DNA of 64,000 nucleotides from a virus, in the IMG/VR virus record IMGVR_UViG_3300020185_000014, positions 52,070 to 116,069 of that record. One strand, given 5' to 3'. Every line of letters starts with the position of its first letter. Within the stretch, counting starts at the first letter, position 1. The position numbers and the translations under genes are program-made. Positions 59,042-64,000 of the stretch are shown piece after piece. Below the pieces are notes generated by a model, which searched no databases, had not been told where the DNA came from, and saw only the letters and a program-made list of their open reading frames with translations.

Positions 59042-60030
59042 TTTATTCTCTCGAGTAATATTCTTAAATATTTTGGCCCTTTATCAACTGACGTTGTGCC
59101 CCTGAATTGAAAGTGCACCTTGTAGTTTTTTCTGTTGATCTTAGCATTAAATTTGATGTTTGCGTATTTACGCACCCCTGCTTCGGGATAAACGTATGAA
59201 TCGGTAGATAACCCTGATATAGAAACATCGTTTTTTCTACCAACCTTCTTAACTAAAACATCATCTTCTTTCTTTTTATGTATTATGACGACCTGCTCTC
59301 CTAATGCTTGAGAGAGCACGTCAGTCAAGTTCGCGGAGACCCTTGTGTAGTTTGGTTTTTTTGTCTTACACTGATACTCTTTACCGAACCCGCCCATCAT
59401 GACACCGTCGAACCCAAAGAACTCATTCATCCGGACCTGTAACCTCTTGTCAAGAAAATACTTAAAGATTGAGGCAGACAACGTATAATAACTCTGCGAC
59501 ATCTTAAGAGAAAGGTACATCTTTTTGTTTTGTTTTTTCAGGGTCAAATCAGTCAGTGTCACACCAGTTGAGTTACTGATCAAAACCTTTCTGCCATCAA
59601 ACCTAAGCTCTCTCTTCTGATTCTTGGATCCTTCTGGTATTACTTCCCATGGATCGCTCGGGTCAATCTTAAGCACACGGCACATCTCATTGATCGTGTC
59701 AGAATGCCTAATCTCATTATCTTGCGCGCCGTTGAAAAAGTTTACTAGATCGTTCTCTAATTCTTTTTCAAACTTAACACCGCCTGCTCCTTTCTGAATA
59801 ATTGGTTTGAATATAACGTCACCAATATTAGTGACAGAAAGGACATCAAGTGAACCGGACTTCGACTTCTTGAAGACTGACTCAAACTGAATCTTTTCTT
59901 TCTTAAATAGTTTCTCAACCGATGTCTTCGTTTTAATCCTGTCCCGCGACTTGACGATGAAATCGTTTCTCTTTTTAGTTATGCTCGCTGAAGCGTCTGC
60001 TTTCTTGAGAAGCGATTCCAAGGAAGCCAT
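59038..60030 (-). CDS. Putative PD-(D/E)XK-fold protein
   Basis: 330 residues. Basic N-terminal 60 residues, then GGVKFEKELENDLVNFF (helix with Glu), VTLTDLTLKKQNKKMYLSLK with Asp161 and the S-L-K ending at Lys176, in the E...D...xLK order of restriction-endonuclease folds. KDVSISGLSTDSYVYP-like and LRILLER strands follow. Overlaps the next gene by 1 base. I do not recognise the family; the nuclease call is inference. Confidence 0.5.
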   Translation of the reverse strand: MASLESLLKKADASASITKKRNDFIVKSRDRIKTKTSVEKLFKKEKIQFESVFKKSKSGSLDVLSVTNIGDVIFKPIIQKGAGGVKFEKELENDLVNFFNGAQDNEIRHSDTINEMCRVLKIDPSDPWEVIPEGSKNQKRELRFDGRKVLISNSTGVTLTDLTLKKQNKKMYLSLKMSQSYYTLSASIFKYFLDKRLQVRMNEFFGFDGVMMGGFGKEYQCKTKKPNYTRVSANLTDVLSQALGEQVVIIHKKKEDDVLVKKVGRKNDVSISGLSTDSYVYPEAGVRKYANIKFNAKINRKNYKVHFQFRGTTSVDKGPKYLRILLERIN

Positions 60031-61109
60031 CAGAACTTCACTTGTTTCTTGACAGCAATATCAGGAACCAATCCCATAAAAGAAATCACAGAGCGCACGC
60101 CTTGTTTAAACAACGCTGAAACTTTAGACCATGCTGAAGAAACTGTGTTCTTGATTTTTCGGGCGATCTTCGCAAGGTTTACTTCTGAAATAATTTCTAG
60201 ATCACCATATTCGGTTGATTCGTCCATGGCATCAACGATTAACGAAATCACCGACCAGAAGTTATACTCCCCAGTCTTAACGCCCTTCAGTTTCCTTGAA
60301 GATGTCTTAAACCGTGCTTGTAATCGCATCTTGTCAGCGATACGCTCGCAGTATCCATCATCCTCAACGCTGTGTACCTGAATGCTCTTCCCGTCATGAG
60401 TTGAGACCAGCATAAACTCCGCAGCAGAATTACTATCTTTTCCGTATTTTTGGTATCCGGACATCGCTTCGCGCGCGAATGCGATCTTAAAGTCTCGGTT
60501 GTTTTCGAACAATGTTCCGAGTTCTTGCATCGCCTCTTTATGCGCTTTCTCGCCTTTGTTGACGATTTCGTTTTCGCCTGATTTGATCAGAGGTCTCAAT
60601 TGAGAAGGCGCTAGAGTATTCGTGACGAACCCTTCGATAATATCTCGGGTCTTAATGAACTGGGGATCTTTAACCAATTTTGCGGAAGATGTATTAACCG
60701 CAGAATAGAAAGTTGCAGTTGATTCTGCCTTACCGCCAGACATCAATTGCGCTAATCCAATCTTCAAAGAGATTCTCATATCGCCGATTAAGATATCTGT
60801 TTTTGGTGTGGTATCACTACCACCGTGGGATTTCCAAAACGGAGTCAGCGAGCTTTTCGCTCTGCCGTACTGTTCTGCTTTTTTGCCTTTCAGTTTGGGG
60901 TAATTTTTAAGGAGGAAGGAAGCGACGCGCTTGCCGGTTTCCATAGCAACTGGGTTCGCTTGTATAACTTTAAAGACGCTATCGCTAATGCCCATTTCGG
61001 ACGGGTTTGCTTTTTTGTTTTGAACTTCATAAAACCCAATGACGATTGCTGCTTCATAATCTTCTGCTTTCAGTTTACCTTCAGACAGAAATGATTTAAA
61101 TGTATCCAT
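60030..61109 (-). CDS. Putative nuclease-fold internal protein with targeting-like start
   Basis: 359 residues. It begins MDTFKSFLSEG, resembling the T4 head-targeting peptide with its F-x-x-F-L-x-E. TPKTDILIGDMRISLKIG carries Asp105 and the S-L-K ending at Lys116 (restriction-endonuclease-fold order), then QLMSGGKAESTATFY. Other parts are helical, and a basic hydrophobic C-terminus (VRSVISFMGLVPDIAVKK) closes it. It is paired with the adjacent nuclease-fold candidate. A late promoter lies 26 bases upstream. Function unknown. Confidence 0.5.
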   Translation of the reverse strand: MDTFKSFLSEGKLKAEDYEAAIVIGFYEVQNKKANPSEMGISDSVFKVIQANPVAMETGKRVASFLLKNYPKLKGKKAEQYGRAKSSLTPFWKSHGGSDTTPKTDILIGDMRISLKIGLAQLMSGGKAESTATFYSAVNTSSAKLVKDPQFIKTRDIIEGFVTNTLAPSQLRPLIKSGENEIVNKGEKAHKEAMQELGTLFENNRDFKIAFAREAMSGYQKYGKDSNSAAEFMLVSTHDGKSIQVHSVEDDGYCERIADKMRLQARFKTSSRKLKGVKTGEYNFWSVISLIVDAMDESTEYGDLEIISEVNLAKIARKIKNTVSSAWSKVSALFKQGVRSVISFMGLVPDIAVKKQVKF

Positions 61110-61134
61110 GATCGTTTTCCTAATTCACTGGTTC

Positions 61135-61142
61135 TATTTATA
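61135..61142 (-). promoter_or_regulatory. T4-type late promoter element
   Basis: Exact TATAAATA on the minus strand, 26 bases before the start at 61109. It would drive the nuclease-like pair, KdsA and the head genes downstream. Confidence 0.6.
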
Positions 61143-61145
61143 TGA

Positions 61146-61343
61146 TTAATATCTCGGATAATCTCCTGTGTCTTCTTCTCTCAAATCAGTAATTCGCTGC
61201 ACGATATCTTGTTTCTTCTTCTCGGAAAAATCATCCCAATCGACAATTTCATCGAGGAAACGATAACACCCGACACAGAATTTACTCCATGTCGGATCTA
61301 GTACGCAAACGCCAACGCAAGGCGATGGGGTTTTACTTTTCAT
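61146..61343 (-). CDS. DUF1289 protein
   Basis: 65 residues from the ATG at 61341-61343, which overlaps the upstream stop (TAATG). SPCVGVCVLDPTWSKFCVGC followed by YRFLDEIVDW is the DUF1289 signature with four Cys, probably a metal or Fe-S site. The family is mostly proteobacterial, a hint of host origin. Function unknown. Confidence 0.8.
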   Translation of the reverse strand: MKSKTPSPCVGVCVLDPTWSKFCVGCYRFLDEIVDWDDFSEKKKQDIVQRITDLREEDTGDYPRY

Positions 61344-61570
61344 TATCGTACAATGATGCAAAGTTTCCACGCGAATGCGGAAACAATAATAGACATGAAC
61401 GATAAGCGGGGATCGTTCTCATAGATGATTGCGACAGTTGGTATAATTGTGAACTCGTTATAATCTTTCCAACTTTTTTCAAAACCAAACTCGACAGTCT
61501 TATTGCTATACTTCTCTAACAACCTCGTAGCACCTGAGACTATCTTCTTGCTTTTTTCTTTTGACATCAT
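61343..61570 (-). CDS. Small protein with C-terminal hydrophobic segment
   Basis: 75 residues from ATGs at 61568-61570; the frame also has an upstream ATG at 61639 deep inside the neighbouring gene, so the start is uncertain. Basic N-terminus (SKEKSKKIVSGATRLLEKYS), then FTIIPTVAIIYEN and a C-terminal SFMSIIVSAFAWKLCIIV hydrophobic end. Overlaps the glycine-zipper gene by 65 bases. Function unknown. Confidence 0.45.
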   Translation of the reverse strand: MMSKEKSKKIVSGATRLLEKYSNKTVEFGFEKSWKDYNEFTIIPTVAIIYENDPRLSFMSIIVSAFAWKLCIIVR

Positions 61571-61841
61571 TACCAAGTTTGTTACCGATAACTGTTCCGA
61601 GAACCATTGTCGCATCATTTCCTCCGTCAATTTTTGCACCTAAAATACCACCGAGAATTGCGCCAATCGTACCTTCCATTGACCCAAATGTTTTTTCTGA
61701 GTATCCTTCAATGATACCCAATCGCTCTGTCTTTTGACGTTCTTTAACCGTCTCCTTGACGCACACCTGATCGGGAGTGGCGCTCGCATCAAATGCAAAC
61801 AACAAGAGCGCTACTCCTGCTCCGACTTTCAATACCTTCAC
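61506..61841 (-). CDS. Glycine-zipper secreted/outer-membrane protein
   Basis: 111 residues from a GTG at 61839-61841, which overlaps the upstream stop as GTGA and has GGGAG nearby; an ATG at 61865 is an alternative (119 residues). Signal peptide VLKVGAGVALLLFAFDASA, then a glycine-zipper segment GTIGAILGGILGAKIDGG of the 17-kDa surface-antigen type. Such proteins insert into the outer membrane. Possible superinfection-exclusion or lysis role; unknown. Confidence 0.6.
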   Translation of the reverse strand: MKVLKVGAGVALLLFAFDASATPDQVCVKETVKERQKTERLGIIEGYSEKTFGSMEGTIGAILGGILGAKIDGGNDATMVLGTVIGNKLGNDVKRKKQEDSLRCYEVVREV

Positions 61842-62143
61842 AACATTTCTCCCATGATTGTCCAATTATGAGTTTCGTATTTCCGAGTCGCGAATATGGT
61901 CTTTCGCAATTCTTTGCCTTCACGAAATTCTGCAACTGGAAGACCCTCTTCGTTCTCTCCCATGCTGAACAGGTATTTAGTGGACTCTTGTTGACCTAGT
62001 GCCAATCGTTTCACCAAAGCATAAGTGTCACGTAGATCTCCAAAAAAACTAGAGTGACGGTCGAACGAAACATCTTCATCCGTGCATACACCCATCATTA
62101 TAGTTAAACCCTCTTCCATCATTTCTCCCCTTCTCATCATCAC
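61838..62143 (-). CDS. Hypothetical protein
   Basis: 101 residues from the first of several Met codons (MMMRRGEMMEEGLTIMMG); the true start may be one of the internal Met residues. DEDVSFDRHSSFFGDLRDTY and LFSMGENEEGLPVAEFREGK look folded. Overlaps both neighbours by 4 bases. No family recognised. Confidence 0.45.
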   Translation of the reverse strand: MMMRRGEMMEEGLTIMMGVCTDEDVSFDRHSSFFGDLRDTYALVKRLALGQQESTKYLFSMGENEEGLPVAEFREGKELRKTIFATRKYETHNWTIMGEML

Positions 62144-62424
62144 TTGATACTCCTGTTGTTAATAAAGTTTACAGCAAACGTTTTTGGGTCTTCGTGATTA
62201 ACTGCTTCCGAATCAATAAATTCGTCAGTGACTTTGTCAGCGACCCTTGATGCCACATCGTCGCGGATTGAGCGAGACTCTTCATCAAATTCATCACCAT
62301 CAAATAACAACCAATCTTGTCCGATCAAGTCAGCGGCGAGCTCGCCTAGAACGAGATCATCTAACTCTGTTATTTCTTGTAAAATAATATCAAACATATC
62401 ATTCATATCCAGTTTAATTTTCAA
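62140..62424 (-). CDS. Acidic hypothetical protein
   Basis: 94 residues, strongly acidic (LLFDGDEFDEESRSIRDDV), helical at both ends. No motif recognised. Last gene before the UUCG terminator going upstream; first of the small-gene unit that runs down to 61.1 kb. An acidic protein of this kind could mimic DNA, but nothing further supports that. Confidence 0.5.
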   Translation of the reverse strand: MKIKLDMNDMFDIILQEITELDDLVLGELAADLIGQDWLLFDGDEFDEESRSIRDDVASRVADKVTDEFIDSEAVNHEDPKTFAVNFINNRSIK

Positions 62425-62451
62425 ATAGCATACCTTTTGTTATTAAGAAGA

Positions 62452-62478
62452 AGAAAAAATGGGGGACCGAAGTCCCCC
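62452..62478 (-). terminator. Rho-independent terminator with UUCG tetraloop (minus strand)
   Basis: On the minus strand GGGGGAC-TTCG-GTCCCCC (62478-62461) is followed by ATTTTTTCTT. A 7-bp perfect GC-rich stem with the stable C(UUCG)G loop and a T run is a strong intrinsic terminator for the winged-helix gene. Confidence 0.88.
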
Positions 62479-62485
62479 TTGGTTT

Positions 62486-62737
62486 TTATACTGCGGACGC
62501 AGCGATTGCTTTGTAACCAGCAGCGACTACAGACTTGGTGGGAGTACCGAGACGGTAGAAACCTTTGGTCTGACCTTTACTGTTGGTTCGATTGTTCAGG
62601 TATACAGGGAAACCTTCGAATCGAATATTTTGAATTACAGCATATGGGTTTTTAGCGCCAAATTGTGCTGTGATTTGCTTTGCGGTCAACTGTCGACCAT
62701 CTACGAGTGCGTTCAATACGCGAGTTGTTTGAGACAT
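62486..62737 (-). CDS. Small winged-helix/HTH-like protein
   Basis: 83 residues from the ATG at 62735-62737, chosen for GGAGG 6 bases upstream. RVLNALVDGRQLTAKQITAQ followed by FGAKNPYAVIQNIRFEGFPV is a winged-helix pattern (helix-turn-helix then wing VYLNNRTNSKGQTKGFYRL). It is probably a DNA-binding regulator or a highly expressed early protein, given the strong ribosome-binding site and the terminator. Confidence 0.7.
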   Translation of the reverse strand: MSQTTRVLNALVDGRQLTAKQITAQFGAKNPYAVIQNIRFEGFPVYLNNRTNSKGQTKGFYRLGTPTKSVVAAGYKAIAASAV

Positions 62738-62762
62738 TTCTGTCCTCCATTTCATTTTAAAG

Positions 62763-63242
62763 TTACCAGTACAATTCAAGAAGTTCTTCTTCGAGTCCGT
62801 ATGCCTCTTTCTCCCATGGCAAATCTTTGTATTCCAAAGACTCATCATTTTTGAGCGCCCCGAGACCTAAGTTCAGGGATTTGGCGGTCAGTTCTCGACG
62901 AATATACTGCTTTGCATGTACAAGTTCATGTGCCAGCGTACTGGCGATTTCCCTTACGGTGTAAGGAAATTTCTCTTCTTGCTCGGGATCACAATAATTC
63001 CGAGCAAGACTAATAGCGATTGTTCTAACTTTACCGATTGTCCCGCCATGATTGTATGTACCGAAGTCGACACAATACCCAGCATCATTTCCTTCTAGAT
63101 TAGTTCGCATTTCAATGGCAATAGAGATGTGCCGTTTGATGTCGCGCTTGAAGAAATGGTTGACCACATCACATGCGAATTTCTCCATTCTAGTTTTTTG
63201 GGGAAACCTACCGACAGCAATTACATTAATCATTTTTACCAA
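62763..63242 (-). CDS. SprT-like zinc metallopeptidase
   Basis: 159 residues. STLAHELVHAKQYI carries the HExxH zinc site (HELVH), and WEKEAYGLEEEL provides the downstream Glu. The N-terminal part resembles SprT-like core domains of phage proteins (CVDFGTYNHGGTIGKVRTIA). It could cleave a host protein early in infection. A conserved sigma70-like promoter lies 20-48 bases upstream. Confidence 0.78.
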   Translation of the reverse strand: MVKMINVIAVGRFPQKTRMEKFACDVVNHFFKRDIKRHISIAIEMRTNLEGNDAGYCVDFGTYNHGGTIGKVRTIAISLARNYCDPEQEEKFPYTVREIASTLAHELVHAKQYIRRELTAKSLNLGLGALKNDESLEYKDLPWEKEAYGLEEELLELYW

Positions 63243-63261
63243 CTTTCTATATCATGAGACT

Positions 63262-63290
63262 ATTATGACGGATTTTGACCAAAAAGTAAA
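63262..63290 (-). promoter_or_regulatory. Conserved sigma70-type phage promoter (copy 3)
   Basis: Minus strand: TTTACT (63285-63290), 17-base spacer starting TTTT, CATAAT (63262-63267), followed by AGTCTCAT as in copy 2. Confidence 0.7.
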
Positions 63291-63327
63291 GTTCCAAGTC
63301 ATTGATTTTACAAGGGTTTTTTGTGCC

Positions 63328-63711
63328 CTAATATTGATAAATCGAGTCGATCGAGTTAGCATAGAACCATTCGCCTTTGATATATCCATTGATCAGACGC
63401 TTCGCCTGACGGACTGCAATAACGATATCAGGGTCTTTGTTTTCGCCGAACTCAAGTATCCTATCGATCTCAATGAGCGCCTTCTGGCGTCCCTCAGCGA
63501 TCCTGATGCCGCGTTTACCATCCTTGTGGAACTCTATTTCAAAACTTTTGAGCGTCTCGTTCTCCTGCGCTTCTTCATGATGCCGAGCGAGAATTTCGTT
63601 ACACGTCGCCAAGGAGAGTTTCTTGACCTGTGTGACGCAGGTCTCTTCTAGGATTACTCGCCGGAGTTTTGCCGGAATATCTTTCTGAAATTGGTAAGGT
63701 TTAAATTCCAT
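63328..63711 (-). CDS. Hypothetical early-type protein
   Basis: 127 residues. KPYQFQKDIPAKLRRVILEE, then CNEILARHHEEAQENETL and a C-terminal KGEWFYANSIDSIYQY. Alpha/beta, charged, no family recognised. Its start overlaps the DUF932 stop by one base, so the two are co-translated. Confidence 0.5.
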   Translation of the reverse strand: MEFKPYQFQKDIPAKLRRVILEETCVTQVKKLSLATCNEILARHHEEAQENETLKSFEIEFHKDGKRGIRIAEGRQKALIEIDRILEFGENKDPDIVIAVRQAKRLINGYIKGEWFYANSIDSIYQY

Positions 63712-64000
63712 TACGCTGCCTCCGCATAATCAATTGCTGTGTTAATCGCTCTAACTTTACGACCGGCGTTGTAACCATACCACGCTGACGATAGGCGAGA
63801 TTCATTGTTACGACCTAACACATGGTCGGTCATATATGTAACCGAGTTGAGAGCATTCCACCATGTCCCTGGAGCGAGATCTGCTCCTGGTTGGGTTTCA
63901 AGTATATCAAACGCTTGCTTCCCGCTCCGCGACAACTCTTCGTACTTCTTGATATCCTTACCTCCGGTGTTAGCGTGAGGGAAGATCGTGTTGAAGTATT
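63711..64000 (-). CDS. DUF932-like protein, N-terminus cut by window edge
   Basis: The frame is open to base 64000, so only the last 96 residues are in the window. YFNTIFPHANTGGKDIKKYE and GTWWNALNSVTYMTDHVLGR match the C-terminal part of DUF932 (phage/plasmid-like protein TIGR03299 type), a family common in phages and plasmids with no established function. Ends YNAGRKVRAINTAIDYAEAA. Confidence 0.75.
   Translation of the reverse strand, partial: YFNTIFPHANTGGKDIKKYEELSRSGKQAFDILETQPGADLAPGTWWNALNSVTYMTDHVLGRNNESRLSSAWYGYNAGRKVRAINTAIDYAEAA

Noticed and set aside
63052-63651. 199-residue open frame on the plus strand
   Set aside because: It runs antisense through the metallopeptidase, promoter copy 3 and the next minus-strand gene, whose motifs and signals are better supported.
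1-64000. CRISPR arrays, insertion sequences, integrase or attachment sites
   Set aside because: No spaced direct repeats, transposase motifs or integrase motifs were noticed; the only direct repeats are in-frame coding duplications.

Overview
The window is a contiguous piece of a large T4-like (Straboviridae/Kyanoviridae-type) myovirus genome, probably from a marine phage. The T4 baseplate, neck, replication and late-transcription genes resemble their cyanophage and pelagiphage versions. Many small genes overlap by 1 to 11 bases, TATAAATA late promoters recur, and three tRNAs are present. No photosynthesis genes are seen. A phage KdsA, a DUF1289 protein and a large glycosyltransferase cluster suggest a Gram-negative, probably proteobacterial, host with an LPS-like surface. 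Nearly everything is on the minus strand; only about 23.1-27.1 kb and one small gene at 29.6 kb are on the plus strand. Both window edges cut genes.

Layout. 1-11.1 kb (minus): tail fibres and adhesins (DSxYIxxRV-repeat fibre, Calx-beta-like repeat protein, S74-chaperone fibre, giant DUF4815 protein). 11.1-23.0 kb (minus): baseplate genes gp8, a cupredoxin-like protein, gp6, gp25, an M15-like protein, a gp5 split into three genes (beta-helix spike, amidase, OB-fold), gp27-like hub, gp53, gp48. 23.1-27.1 kb (plus): gp4, a conserved protein, a tail-tube/gp54-like protein, gp26, a gp51-like segment that may be reached by -1 frameshifting on T8, and a tape-measure candidate. 27.1-33.5 kb: gp32, gp33, a nucleotide-sugar dehydrogenase, ThyX, a tRNA/ncRNA cluster, small genes behind conserved sigma70-like promoters, and a PD-(D/E)XK nuclease.

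33.5-41.4 kb (minus) is an AT-rich glycan island: about eight glycosyltransferase-like genes in paralogous sets, a methyltransferase-like protein, a phosphotransferase-like kinase, a mannose-6-phosphate-isomerase-type cupin and DUF6165. 41.3-47.5 kb holds a T4-type lysozyme, small basic proteins, DUF6433, a SegE-like GIY-YIG protein, a B12-dependent ribonucleotide reductase and a candidate overlapping spanin pair. 47.5-61.1 kb holds a lectin-domain virion protein and a long run of head or internal-protein candidates. Several of these begin with an F-x-x-F-(x)-x-E motif resembling the T4 capsid-targeting sequence (MKTYQEF-type), including a nucleotidyltransferase, a KxDG nucleotidyltransferase-like protein and a nuclease-fold candidate; KdsA is in the same run. 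61.1-64 kb ends with small early-type genes, a metallopeptidase and the C-terminus of a DUF932 protein.

Together the genes cover adsorption, wall penetration, tail assembly, nucleotide supply, recombination and late transcription, lysis, surface-glycan remodelling, and possibly proteins delivered inside the capsid. All family assignments come from reading motifs and remembered family features; no database search was run.
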